Below are positions 1 through 7,257 of a stretch of 13,645 nt of DNA, piece by piece (within the stretch, counting starts at the first letter, position 1; the number at the start of each line of letters is the position of its first letter). The notes beneath the pieces were generated by a model. That model worked only from the letters and a program-made list of their open reading frames with translations. It made no database searches and was not told where the DNA came from. A program made the translations under genes and the position numbers. This stretch comes from JAAYJR01 sp964563975 (lineage in GTDB: Bacteria; Bacteroidota; Bacteroidia; Bacteroidales; Prolixibacteraceae): NCBI GenBank assembly GCA_964563975.1, contig CAZLZJ010000057.1, positions 1-13,645 of the forward strand, given 5' to 3'.

Positions 1-75
1 CTGATCAGACACAGATTGGCTGATTATTATAAAACGAACAACCCGGTTAAAATCGGGACCCAAAGTGATGATTAA
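1..75 (+). CDS. C-terminal tail of an unidentified protein (partial, 5' end outside window)
   Basis: Reading from base 1, frame 1 stays open for 24 codons and ends at TAA (73-75). It encodes a hydrophilic tail beginning LIRHRLADYYKTNN and ending in QSDD. The other two forward frames meet stops within the first 21 bases. The composition looks protein-like, with charged and aromatic residues in a plausible C-terminal end. The fragment is too short to assign to a family. The stop lies 53 bases before the preferred start of the C45 gene, so it could be an upstream operon partner. This is an inference from an open frame only. Confidence 0.4.
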   Translation: MIRHRLADYYKTNNPVKIGTQSDD

Positions 76-98
76 AACAGATGCAAGCAAGCTATACT

Positions 99-135
99 AT
101 ACCTTTAAAAATAAACAATATTAATAGTATGAAAA
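99..135. repeat. Left copy of a perfect 37-bp inverted repeat at a gene start
   Basis: Bases 99-135 are identical to the reverse complement of 13609-13645. The copy begins ATACCTTT and ends at the start codon plus four bases (ATGAAAA). It spans about 30 bases of leader and the first seven coding bases of the C45 gene. A TACCTTTA octamer (100-107) matches the Bacteroidota -7 consensus TAnnTTTG at all but the last base, so a core promoter may lie inside the repeat. Identity ends at base 136 (C here, A in the other copy). Whether it extends leftward cannot be tested, because the other copy ends at the window edge. Confidence 0.9.
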
Positions 136-1436
136 CAACACTGAATCAAACAGGTAAAATATATATTATATCAATATTTTTCATCTCCGTTTTTTCTGCA
201 TATGCTGAAAATCCTGATTTTATACGACTTTCCGGGTCAGCATCAGAAATTGGAAATATATGGGGAATGGTTAATGCCCGGGCCATAAAAGAAGATATGG
301 ACAGATACTATTTAAGTAAAGCATCTGAAAAGGGAATTACTGCCGAAGAGCTGATAGAGCGCTCATCAAAATTTATAAGCATAGTTGAAAAAATTGCACC
401 TCACTGGCTGACAGAAGCCCGCGCCATTGCAGATAAGGCCGGAGTGAACAGTAAACTGTATATATCTTTCATCGCCAATGTCTACAGAAACCTGTTCATT
501 CATGAATGCACCTCCTATGCAGTTTCATACAATTACACAGATAAAAATGCTGTTTATTTTCATAAAAACCGCGATAATGTTGAAAAGGCGCAGGCTGCCT
601 TTATTTATAATCCCAATATCGAGGGTATCAATAAATTTATTGCTGTCAGCGACGCCAGTGCATTATGTTGTATGATGATGGTCAATGACAAAGGCCTTGC
701 AGGATCTGCCGATTATCCGGGAAGCAATGGCCCGGAAGAAGCACCTAAAAATTATCGTGGAATAATGAATACATTTATGCTTCGCTACATAGCAGAAAAA
801 GCATCAAACTGCAATGAAGCCTTACAAATTATAGAAGACTTTACAAAAAAAGGTTATTATGCCGGAGGAGATGTTGATGAAACTCACTGGCTGTTTGTTG
901 ATAAAAGCGGCACTATACTTGAAGTGAGCAACAATTTCAAAAATATTATTTCAAAAAGGCATAATGAAAAAGTATACTTCAGCAGACTTGAGAATAGCAA
1001 CGCAGCCCGAAAGCTCAATGAAATTATGACTCCTGTTACCTTTGAAGATTTTCACTTTGTTTCCCGGGATCCCTCAATTTGTCTTAACTCATCAATATCA
1101 GGAATGACGGTAGAAATTCATCCGAAAAAACCTCATCTGCTGACTTGTGCATGGATTTCCCTTCCTGCCCGGTCAGTATCAATACCAATTTTAATGGGCG
1201 GAGAAAGAACTCCAAGGGAACTTATTGATGGTAATGTATATAAATTAGCCAAAAATATAGATGGGAACAATGACCTATGGGAAAGTATTGAGGAGAGCCT
1301 CCATCAGCATAAAGAGCTTTTCATAAATAAAATCAAATATAAAAACCATTCCGAAAGCGGTGAAAATCCTTTTGATTTATGGAACCGGAAGCAATCAGAA
1401 CTGATAATAAAAATATTACAAAAATTGCAGAATTAA
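129..1436 (+). CDS. Secreted C45-family Ntn-hydrolase / acyltransferase-like protein
   Basis: This is a 435-residue protein related to the peptidase C45 / acyl-CoA:6-aminopenicillanic acid acyltransferase group. These are Ntn-hydrolases that self-cleave before a cysteine, which becomes the nucleophile acting on amide or thioester bonds. The likely nucleophile is Cys127 (bases 507-509) in the motif HECTSYAV. It is followed by HKNRDN, which resembles the family's conserved R-N-x-D strand, and by a later strand WLFVDKSGTILEVSNN. The N-terminus (MKTTLNQTGKIYIISIFFIS, then VFSAYA) is a typical signal peptide with cleavage after AYA, so the protein should be periplasmic or outer-surface. An in-frame ATG at 81 would add 16 residues ahead of the signal peptide. 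I prefer 129 because the signal peptide begins there and because the inverted repeat places its ATG at the same point in both genes. The substrate is unknown: amide antibiotics, N-acyl amino acids and acylated signals are all possible. Confidence 0.8.
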   Translation: MKTTLNQTGKIYIISIFFISVFSAYAENPDFIRLSGSASEIGNIWGMVNARAIKEDMDRYYLSKASEKGITAEELIERSSKFISIVEKIAPHWLTEARAIADKAGVNSKLYISFIANVYRNLFIHECTSYAVSYNYTDKNAVYFHKNRDNVEKAQAAFIYNPNIEGINKFIAVSDASALCCMMMVNDKGLAGSADYPGSNGPEEAPKNYRGIMNTFMLRYIAEKASNCNEALQIIEDFTKKGYYAGGDVDETHWLFVDKSGTILEVSNNFKNIISKRHNEKVYFSRLENSNAARKLNEIMTPVTFEDFHFVSRDPSICLNSSISGMTVEIHPKKPHLLTCAWISLPARSVSIPILMGGERTPRELIDGNVYKLAKNIDGNNDLWESIEESLHQHKELFINKIKYKNHSESGENPFDLWNRKQSELIIKILQKLQN

Positions 1437-1535
1437 GATTTATACAACCACCTGATCATGCTTATCCGCTCTTATTATAAAAGCTGCATCTTTGCATTTT
1501 AAAAGATCCGGCAGTTACGGGAGCCTTTAAAATAG

Positions 1536-1567
1536 TTTATCCAGGGCCGAAAACGGACCTGGATAAA
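1536..1567. terminator. Hairpin terminator between convergent genes
   Basis: The left arm TTTATCCAGG pairs perfectly with CCTGGATAAA. Inside, CCG and CGG pair around an AAAA loop, with a single G/A mismatch between the two stem parts. That gives a 13-pair stem in 32 bases. AT-rich stretches lie on both sides (TTATTTA on the plus side; CTATTTT when read on the minus strand). It sits between the ends of the C45 gene (+) and the peroxiredoxin gene (-), so it probably ends transcription from both directions. The T-tracts are weak, so efficiency is uncertain. Confidence 0.75.
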
Positions 1568-1607
1568 TTATTTACAGCAAGTGTCTTTAAATTTAAAAAA
1601 TTGATCC

Positions 1608-2312
1608 CTATTTTTTAAGAATCTTTTCGAGGATTACTTCTTTATCAATTTTTTTAGTGCAAAAAAACCAATCGTAACAGTGCATCTCCTCCTTACTTTC
1701 CATTCTCTCTTTGGCAACACCGCAAGTTCCCGCTGTAGGCACAATAACTTCATCACCGGGCCTCCAGTCGGCCGGCATGGCCACGTTAAACTCATCGGCT
1801 GCCTGTAATGCTATTAATGCACGGTATAACTCATCAAAGTTCCGGCCCAAACTTAATGGATAATAGATAATTGTTCTGATAATACCCTTTGGATCGATAA
1901 AAAATACTGCACGTACTGCCTTTGTATTACTTTCACCGGGCATCATCATTCCATACTTCTTAGCCACTTCCATAGTTATATCTTCGATCAATGGGAAAGT
2001 CACTTCCACATTTTTCATCCCTTTATATTCGATTTTTTCTTTGATGGTCCGCAGCCATGCAATATGGCTGTATAAACCGTCGACCGATAATCCTACCAAC
2101 TTGCAATTAGCATTGTTGAATTGCTCCTCCATAGTTGCAAAAGCCATAAACTCCGAAGTACACACCGGTGTAAAATCAGCCGGGTGGCTAAAAAGAATAA
2201 CCCAACTACCCTTGTAGTCGTTTGGGAAATCAATATCTCCCTGAGTTGTTATAGCCTTAAATTCAGGTGCCTTTTCGCCTATCCTTGGCATTGAAAACAG
2301 TTGTTCTTCCAT
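1608..2312 (-). CDS. Peroxiredoxin, Prx6-type (archaeal-like thioredoxin peroxidase)
   Basis: A thiol peroxidase that reduces H2O2 and organic or peroxynitrite peroxides in the cytoplasm. The 234-residue length suits the Prx6/1-Cys family with its C-terminal extension. The peroxidatic site is Cys51 in HPADFTPVCTSE (P-x3-T-x2-C), with a supporting Arg in KAVRAVFF. Near the C-terminus are Cys197, Cys212 and Cys218. The 6-residue spacing of the last two matches the resolving pair of the Aeropyrum pernix enzyme (Cys207/Cys213), suggesting the same disulfide relay rather than a true 1-Cys mechanism. The start is ATG at 2312, 19 bases after the stop of the ferritin-like gene, which points to one transcript with the ferritin first. 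The pairing makes sense: the ferritin removes iron and peroxide together and the peroxiredoxin clears the remaining peroxide. Transcription converges on the hairpin at 1536-1567. Confidence 0.93.
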   Translation of the reverse strand: MEEQLFSMPRIGEKAPEFKAITTQGDIDFPNDYKGSWVILFSHPADFTPVCTSEFMAFATMEEQFNNANCKLVGLSVDGLYSHIAWLRTIKEKIEYKGMKNVEVTFPLIEDITMEVAKKYGMMMPGESNTKAVRAVFFIDPKGIIRTIIYYPLSLGRNFDELYRALIALQAADEFNVAMPADWRPGDEVIVPTAGTCGVAKERMESKEEMHCYDWFFCTKKIDKEVILEKILKK

Positions 2313-2331
2313 AATATTAATTTTAAATAAT

Positions 2332-2844
2332 TTATAATTTTATTTTCTTCCATTCTTCCTTGATACGATTTATATCTGCCAGCCATGATTCAATATCTTC
2401 TTCATGCTCCAGTTCTTCGTCAAGGATTTGAACTGCAATTTTATGAGTTGAATGATCTTTACCGGCAGTAAAATCAGCAATCTCCTGATATCTCTTAATA
2501 GCACATCTCTCTCCACGAAGATTTTGTTGTAAGATTGCCTCAACATAAGGATCAACAGGTTCCTCATAAGCGCAACGCGACAATTTAGTCCACTCAGAAG
2601 GATTAATTACCGGCGTGCCCCCTAACTGGATTATCCTGTCGACCACTAAAACTGCATGACTAAGCTCCTCGTCGGCATGAAGTAGCAGTTCGGATTCAAT
2701 TTCAACCCTCATGGGCCCTTCCATTAACCTTGCTCCTATCCAATACTGATAATAAGCCAACCACTCCTCAGAAAGTGCTGAATTCAGCATCTCCAATAAT
2801 TTTTGTACATCTACAGATGCAACATTAATAGCTTCTTTTCCCAT
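2332..2844 (-). CDS. DPSL-type ferritin-like iron/peroxide-detoxifying protein
   Basis: A ferritin-like four-helix protein of 170 residues. Ferroxidase ligands can be placed on all four helices: Glu27 (SEEW), Glu60-x-x-His63 (EELSH), Glu112 (RGERC) and Glu144-x-x-His147 (DEELEH). Cys91 and Cys114 form a pair 23 residues apart, the hallmark of the DPS-like (DPSL) class known from Sulfolobus and Bacteroides fragilis. DPSL proteins form 12-subunit cages that oxidise Fe(II) with H2O2 and so protect DNA. Related genes are often annotated as bacterioferritin, but no haem-binding feature is evident here. The open frame starts with TTG at 2850. The ATG two codons later (2844) is the more likely start. 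It is first in a two-gene operon with the peroxiredoxin and divergent from the pyruvate kinase gene. Confidence 0.88.
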   Translation of the reverse strand: MGKEAINVASVDVQKLLEMLNSALSEEWLAYYQYWIGARLMEGPMRVEIESELLLHADEELSHAVLVVDRIIQLGGTPVINPSEWTKLSRCAYEEPVDPYVEAILQQNLRGERCAIKRYQEIADFTAGKDHSTHKIAVQILDEELEHEEDIESWLADINRIKEEWKKIKL

Positions 2845-2983
2845 AATCAAAAATTTAAATCATTAAAAATAATATTTTTTATAATTTAGTGAAATGAAAT
2901 TCTTTTATTTGTGCATAAAGATAAAAAATAATATTAACCTAATGTTTATTTAAACTAAAAAAACAGAATCCTGAAAACAGTAT
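2845..2983. promoter_or_regulatory. Divergent intergenic region (ferritin operon / pyruvate kinase)
   Basis: A very AT-rich 139-base gap between divergent genes, so it must hold promoters for both. On the minus strand, TATCTTTA (2916-2923) matches the Bacteroidota -7 box TAnnTTTG at all but the last base. I see no convincing TTTG at the expected -33 position. No clear box is visible for the plus strand. No regulator-binding palindrome was recognised, so peroxide control of the ferritin operon is expected from its function but not shown by sequence. Confidence 0.35.
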
Positions 2984-4051
2984 ATGAAACAGACTGAAAT
3001 ACTTGCAACTATCGGCCCTGCCACTGTAGATATTATTGAAAAGCTTTATAAGAGCGGATTGAATGGAATTCGAATAAACAGTTCTCACGGAAGCCGTGAT
3101 TTTCACCAAAAAGTTATAGAGAGATCGAGGCAGGCCAATCCGGAAGGATATATTGTTTATGATATAAAAGGACCTAAAATCAGGCTTGGCGATATTCCTG
3201 AACCACTTAACGTAAAAGCAGGTGACACTTTATTGCTAAGAACAGATATTCCCAAAGAAGCAGATTCCGGATACCCGGCAGTTACCACTTTTGATAAGGG
3301 AATACCTGTAACCTATAATAAACTTGATCAATATATCAAACCCGGGCACAGACTATTCATCGATGATGCTTACGTCGGGCTTATCGTATTAAAAGTTACC
3401 ACCGGAAAAATTTTGTGTGAAGTGTTGTATGGCGACATTATCAGATCAAGGAAAGGCCTTAACCATCCGGATACTATTCTTAATTATCCTTATACAATGC
3501 CTCACGACCTGCCTAATCTGGATTTTGCAATTAAAAACAAAGTTGATTATATAGCCGATTCCTTTACCCGTGACAGGGAGGATGTGGAAGAGCTGAGAAA
3601 CAGGCTAAAAGGAACAGGGATCAGGATCATATCTAAAATTGAAAATCCGGAAGGATTAAATAATTTTAATGAAATTATTGAAACTACAGATGCTGTTATG
3701 ATAGCACGGGGTGATCTTGGGGTGGAAATAGACCCTTGCGACCTTCCGGAACATCAAAAAGTGATGATTGAAAAATGCAATCTGAAAGGTATCCCGGTTA
3801 TAACAGCAACTCAGATGTTAGAGTCAATGATCGACAATCCGAGGCCCAGCAGGGCTGATGTAAGTGATATAGCAAATGCTATTTATGATGGCACTGATGT
3901 TATAATGCTTTCAGGCGAAACATCTGTTGGTAAATTCCCTGTTCAATGTGTTAAAATGATGAAAAGAATTGCAGTATGTGTTGAAAAAACAAGCAGGTAC
4001 AAAAATAAAAAATCAAAAGTCAACAGCCTGTCAATAATAAAACAAACATAA
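2984..4051 (+). CDS. Pyruvate kinase lacking the C-terminal regulatory domain
   Basis: Transfers phosphate from phosphoenolpyruvate to ADP, giving pyruvate and ATP in the cytoplasm. The catalytic parts are intact: ATIGPAT at the N-terminus, IRINSSHG (Arg30, Asn32), DIKGPKIR, the B domain roughly 70-165, SKIENPEG (catalytic Lys218, metal ligand Glu220), MIARGDLGVE (Asp244), ATQMLESM, RPSRADVSD and MLSGETSVG. The protein stops at 355 residues, soon after the TIM barrel, with a short Lys-rich tail. Ordinary bacterial pyruvate kinases are about 470 residues and carry a C-terminal allosteric domain. The next 150 bases do not encode that domain in any frame I could follow, so this is a naturally short form rather than a recent frameshift. 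It may be a second, unregulated isozyme or a pyruvate-kinase-like enzyme on another phosphoenol substrate, so I withhold the symbol pyk. Confidence 0.85.
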   Translation: MKQTEILATIGPATVDIIEKLYKSGLNGIRINSSHGSRDFHQKVIERSRQANPEGYIVYDIKGPKIRLGDIPEPLNVKAGDTLLLRTDIPKEADSGYPAVTTFDKGIPVTYNKLDQYIKPGHRLFIDDAYVGLIVLKVTTGKILCEVLYGDIIRSRKGLNHPDTILNYPYTMPHDLPNLDFAIKNKVDYIADSFTRDREDVEELRNRLKGTGIRIISKIENPEGLNNFNEIIETTDAVMIARGDLGVEIDPCDLPEHQKVMIEKCNLKGIPVITATQMLESMIDNPRPSRADVSDIANAIYDGTDVIMLSGETSVGKFPVQCVKMMKRIAVCVEKTSRYKNKKSKVNSLSIIKQT

Positions 4052-4203
4052 AAACCAAATTATCAATATTTAAATAATTTCCCGCTAATCCAAAATATTA
4101 TAAATGTCATTTTAATTTATCTGTTTTATTCCCGGAAATTAAATTTTACGGACATAAAAAAATTAGTAATATTGAGGCCGGGATTTTTATCTTATTCGGA
4201 AAA

Positions 4204-5730
4204 ATGGAAGAAAAAAATAAAATTGGATTTGATAACGATAAATATCTTCTTGAACAAACATCAGCTATCCTTGAAAGGGTAAACAGATTCAACCAAAGGT
4301 TATACCTTGAATTTGGAGGAAAAATATTATACGACTATCACGCTGCAAGGGTGCTGCCCGGCTTTGACCCTAATGTAAAGATGAGGCTTCTGCAACTACT
4401 TAAAGATAAGATAGATGTAATTTTATGTATAAATGCCAGGGATATTGAAAGAAAAAAGGTAAGAGCTGATTTTGGAATCACATACGATGTGGATGCATTA
4501 AAAACCATCGACGATTTCAAAGAGTGGGGCATTGATGTTTCAGCAATCGTTATTACACGCTACGAAAACCAGTCACCTGCCAAATCATTTAAAAACAAGC
4601 TGGAGATGAGAGGTATAAAGGTATATCTGCACTATCCCACAAAAGGGTATCCTGCAGATATAGATTTAATTGTAAGTGACCTGGGTTATGGAGCAAATGA
4701 ATATATTAAAATCACCAAACCTATAATAATTGTGACCGGACCGGGACCGGGAAGCGGAAAATTAGCAACCTGTATGGGTAATATTTATCATGAATATAAA
4801 AACGGATTTAAGGCAGGATATGCAAAATTCGAAACTTTCCCCATTTGGGACCTTCCTGCCGACCATATAGTAAACACAGCTTATGAAGCAGCAACAGTAG
4901 ACCTCAACGACAAAGTGATGATAGATGAGTATCACCTTAAAGCATATAATAAAATTACTGTAAATTACAACCGCGACATAGAAGCTTTTAGTCTGCTTAA
5001 AAGAATATTTGAAAAAATTACCGGCGGGGAATCTTTATATCTTTCCCCTACCGACATGGGAGTTAACAGGGCAAGTTCAGGCATAATTGATGACAATGTG
5101 ATTAAAGAGGCAGCTTATCAGGAAATTATCAGGAGGTATTTCAGATCTTCGGTCGAATACGCATTAGGACTGATTGAGAAAGATGTTCTTGATCGTATTT
5201 TATCTATTATGAATAAAGTCGGTGCAAAAGTTGAAGACCGGAAAGTGGTAATGCCGGCCAGGGAAGCAGCAAAAGAAGCCGAAAAAAGTGGTAAAGGTAA
5301 TGCCGGCATCTTTTGCGGAGCTTCAATAGAGCTGCAGGACGGTACTATAATAACAGGAAAAAATTCATCTCTGATGCATGCTGCATCAAGCCTTATATTA
5401 AATGCAACCAAGTATCTTTCAGGGCTTCCTGACAGTATGTATCTTTTGCCTCAAAGTTTAATCGATTCGGTTACATATCTGAAAAAGAACATATTAAAAG
5501 GCAAGATGGTTAGCCTTGATGTTGATGAAACATTAATTGTACTTGGAATCAGCGCTCTTTCAAACCCTGCCGCGCAAATGGCCATGGAGAATCTAAAATA
5601 TTTAAGTGGCTGCGAGGTACATCTCACACATATACCTACTCCGGGAGATGAAGCAGGATTACGAAAGTTGAAAGTTAACCTGACCTGCGATCCCGAATAT
5701 TCCAGCAAAAGTCTTTTTATCAGCAACTAA
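4204..5730 (+). CDS. DUF1846 / UPF0371 family protein, function unknown
   Basis: A 508-residue cytoplasmic protein with no signal peptide or membrane segment. It matches the conserved DUF1846 (UPF0371) family along its whole length: start IGFDNDKYLLEQTSAILERV, then LYLEFGGK, DYHAARVLPGFDP, DIERKKVRADFGITYD, KGYPADID, and the Gly-rich loop GPGPGSGKLATC (179-190), followed by AGYAKFETFPIWDLP. The loop ends in GSGK like a nucleotide- or phosphate-binding P-loop, but ATP binding is not established. Length is normal for the family and no key block is missing. It lies 152 bases downstream of the pyruvate kinase gene on the same strand. Shared transcription is possible but the gap is large. The biochemical role is not known to me and I do not infer one. 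Confidence 0.9.
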   Translation: MEEKNKIGFDNDKYLLEQTSAILERVNRFNQRLYLEFGGKILYDYHAARVLPGFDPNVKMRLLQLLKDKIDVILCINARDIERKKVRADFGITYDVDALKTIDDFKEWGIDVSAIVITRYENQSPAKSFKNKLEMRGIKVYLHYPTKGYPADIDLIVSDLGYGANEYIKITKPIIIVTGPGPGSGKLATCMGNIYHEYKNGFKAGYAKFETFPIWDLPADHIVNTAYEAATVDLNDKVMIDEYHLKAYNKITVNYNRDIEAFSLLKRIFEKITGGESLYLSPTDMGVNRASSGIIDDNVIKEAAYQEIIRRYFRSSVEYALGLIEKDVLDRILSIMNKVGAKVEDRKVVMPAREAAKEAEKSGKGNAGIFCGASIELQDGTIITGKNSSLMHAASSLILNATKYLSGLPDSMYLLPQSLIDSVTYLKKNILKGKMVSLDVDETLIVLGISALSNPAAQMAMENLKYLSGCEVHLTHIPTPGDEAGLRKLKVNLTCDPEYSSKSLFISN

Positions 5731-5798
5731 CCAATAATAAACTATTTCTAAAGGATCTTTTTAAGTTGATAAAATTACCGTGGTTAAAAAGTAATTTC

Positions 5799-5806
5799 TA
5801 TTTTCG
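5799..5806 (+). promoter_or_regulatory. Possible -7 box for the hisI/hisG-like operon
   Basis: TATTTTCG matches the Bacteroidota -7 consensus TAnnTTTG at 7 of 8 positions and lies about 20 bases before the chosen ATG at 5826. That would give a short leader. No TTTG is seen at the ideal -33 distance. The placement favours the ATG at 5826 over the upstream in-frame TTG at 5766, which would lie before this box. Confidence 0.35.
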
Positions 5807-5825
5807 CAATCTTAAAATAGAGATC

Positions 5826-6209
5826 ATGGCAAAAGAGTATACCGACGAGCTATTAATAGATTTTGGTCCGGATGGGAAAAAGCTTCTTCCTGTTGTAACT
5901 CAGAATTATCATACCGGAGAAGTTTTAATACTCTCTTATACAAACAAAGAAGCATTTGATGAAACTTGCAAAAACAGATATGCAACATACTGGAGCAGAA
6001 GCCGTGACAAGCTATGGAAGAAGGGCCTTACTTCGGGAGATATGCTCCGTATTGAAGAGATAAGGATAAATTGCGAACAAAACTCACTACTCTACTTAGT
6101 AACCCCCGAAGGGAAAGGGGCATGCCATGCAAAAGATGAAAAAGGATTACCCTTCAGCTCATGTTATTACAGAAAATTAACCGGCAACAATAAGTTAGAA
6201 AGAGTATAA
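5826..6209 (+). CDS. HisI-like phosphoribosyl-AMP cyclohydrolase, divergent stand-alone form
   Basis: Canonical HisI opens the adenine ring of phosphoribosyl-AMP in histidine synthesis. This 127-residue protein follows the fold: LLPVVTQNYHTGEVLILSYT, YWSRSRDKLWKKGLTSGD, then the zinc cysteines Cys83, Cys100 (GACH) and Cys113 (SSCYYRKL). Two features differ. The usual acidic D-C-D-x-D metal motif reads N-C-E-Q-N (82-86). The last two cysteines are 13 residues apart rather than the usual 7, because of a six-residue insertion (within HAKDEKGLPFSS). There is no HisE domain, although Bacteroidota commonly carry a fused HisIE. The open frame begins at TTG 5766, but the ATG at 5826 gives the normal N-terminus. 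Its stop overlaps the start of the HisG-like gene by one base (TAATG), so the two are translationally coupled. It may be a variant histidine enzyme or a paralogue with another substrate. Confidence 0.82.
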   Translation: MAKEYTDELLIDFGPDGKKLLPVVTQNYHTGEVLILSYTNKEAFDETCKNRYATYWSRSRDKLWKKGLTSGDMLRIEEIRINCEQNSLLYLVTPEGKGACHAKDEKGLPFSSCYYRKLTGNNKLERV

Positions 6210-7255
6210 TGGAAAATGAAAGCCTTATTATTGGAATGCCTGCGGGGTCGCTTGCCAATGCATCAAGAGGAGGAAATATTATTCAATTGTTAAAAAATGC
6301 AGGATTTGATACTAAAGGGTACGATACAGGAGGCCCGACAATATTTAAATCTGTCAATTTTTTATACGGATGGGATGGCAGACCGCAAGAATTCGGGTCA
6401 CAATTAAGTATTCAGGAGCTGGATGTAGCCATTGCAGGTGCCGATTGGATAACTGAACGGGTATTGGAGTTGAAAATGGAGTATAATACAACTCTTGAAA
6501 TCGAAAAAGTACTCCCTCTGAATCGGGGAGAAGTAAAAATTGTAGGCATTGTGCCGGACGAGGCAGCTGATAATGTAAATGATCTATTTATCAATTTATG
6601 TAATTCGCGCGATATTATCACGATAGTATCGGAAATGCCTTATCTGGCACTTAACTGGTCCAGAAATAAATTAAAAGAACTTGACATGCTTGATAGATTC
6701 GGTCAATTCAGTGTCCAGAAATATAAGACTCCTGCAAAAATCAAGCAAGGTGTGATTATTTACGAGACATGGGGTAAAACTGAATCAAAAGTCAAAAACG
6801 GAGGTGCAGATATTGGCGTAGAGATCACTCAGTCAGGAAATGCACTGAAAAATTACGGGCTGAAAATCATTGATGAAATAATGGTTTCCGAAACAGGAAT
6901 ATATATAAACCCGGCTCTTAAAGAAGATCCACGAAAAAAAGAGCTTTTAAGAATGTTCCTCCTAAATCTTTATGGAAGTGTAAATGCAGAAAATAAGGTG
7001 ATAATTTTCTTTAATGTTCCAAATGAGAACCTGACTGAAATGGAAAAATACCTGAAAGAGAATCAACTTTTTGCAGACGAGCCTACTATTAACGAAGGGC
7101 AAACACATGCCCAACTCAGTATTCAGGTAGATACAAAACAACATAAACTCCCATTGGCAAAAATAAGATATGAACTTGCGGTAAGAAAAGCTGTCAATAT
7201 TGATACCATTCCTATCGACTCATCAATCTCAAGTATCAATGTACTGGGATTTTAA
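6209..7255 (+). CDS. HisG-like ATP phosphoribosyltransferase, divergent long form
   Basis: HisG joins ATP and PRPP to make phosphoribosyl-ATP, the first step of histidine synthesis. Recognisable parts are the N-terminal IIGMPAGSL, the periplasmic-binding-protein-like strand LDVAIAGADWITE (71-83), and the PRPP loop region GGADIGVEITQSGNALKNYGL (within 198-218), followed by KIIDEIMVSE. The last 80-90 residues, starting FFNVPNENLTEMEKYL, look like the C-terminal ACT/PII-like regulatory domain of long-form HisG. At 348 residues it is longer than the usual 285-300. The N-terminal segment 36-68 (TGGPTIF...YGWDGRPQEFGS) does not resemble common HisG, where the arginine-containing substrate loop lies. 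It is coupled to the HisI-like gene by a one-base overlap, in the order hisI-hisG. No hisD, C, B, H, A or F is nearby. It could be a true but divergent HisG or an enzyme of another nucleotide pathway. Confidence 0.78.
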   Translation: MENESLIIGMPAGSLANASRGGNIIQLLKNAGFDTKGYDTGGPTIFKSVNFLYGWDGRPQEFGSQLSIQELDVAIAGADWITERVLELKMEYNTTLEIEKVLPLNRGEVKIVGIVPDEAADNVNDLFINLCNSRDIITIVSEMPYLALNWSRNKLKELDMLDRFGQFSVQKYKTPAKIKQGVIIYETWGKTESKVKNGGADIGVEITQSGNALKNYGLKIIDEIMVSETGIYINPALKEDPRKKELLRMFLLNLYGSVNAENKVIIFFNVPNENLTEMEKYLKENQLFADEPTINEGQTHAQLSIQVDTKQHKLPLAKIRYELAVRKAVNIDTIPIDSSISSINVLGF

Positions 7256-7257
7256 AG

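Noticed and set aside
81..128. Upstream in-frame ATG giving a 16-residue longer C45 protein
   Set aside because: The extension lies ahead of a good signal peptide and mostly inside the inverted repeat, whose other copy starts its gene at the matching ATG (13615). Start at 129 is better supported.
4130..4183. TCCCGG/CCGGGA pair followed by a T-run between pyruvate kinase and DUF1846
   Set aside because: Only six pairs with a loop of over 40 bases. Too weak to call a terminator or attenuator.
2984..4203. Frameshifted full-length pyruvate kinase
   Set aside because: No frame in 4052-4203 encodes the missing C-terminal domain, and there is not enough room for its roughly 110 residues before the next gene.
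5118..5726. Long minus-strand open frames inside the DUF1846 gene
   Set aside because: They lie opposite a well-conserved coding frame and have no recognisable motifs; they are shadows of the real gene.
5766..5825. TTG start extending the HisI-like protein by 20 residues
   Set aside because: The added residues do not resemble the family N-terminus and the region contains a possible -7 box. ATG at 5826 gives a normal start.
5826..6209. HisI-like gene as a decayed pseudogene
   Set aside because: The frame is intact, all three zinc cysteines are kept and translation is coupled to the next gene, which points to a maintained variant rather than decay.
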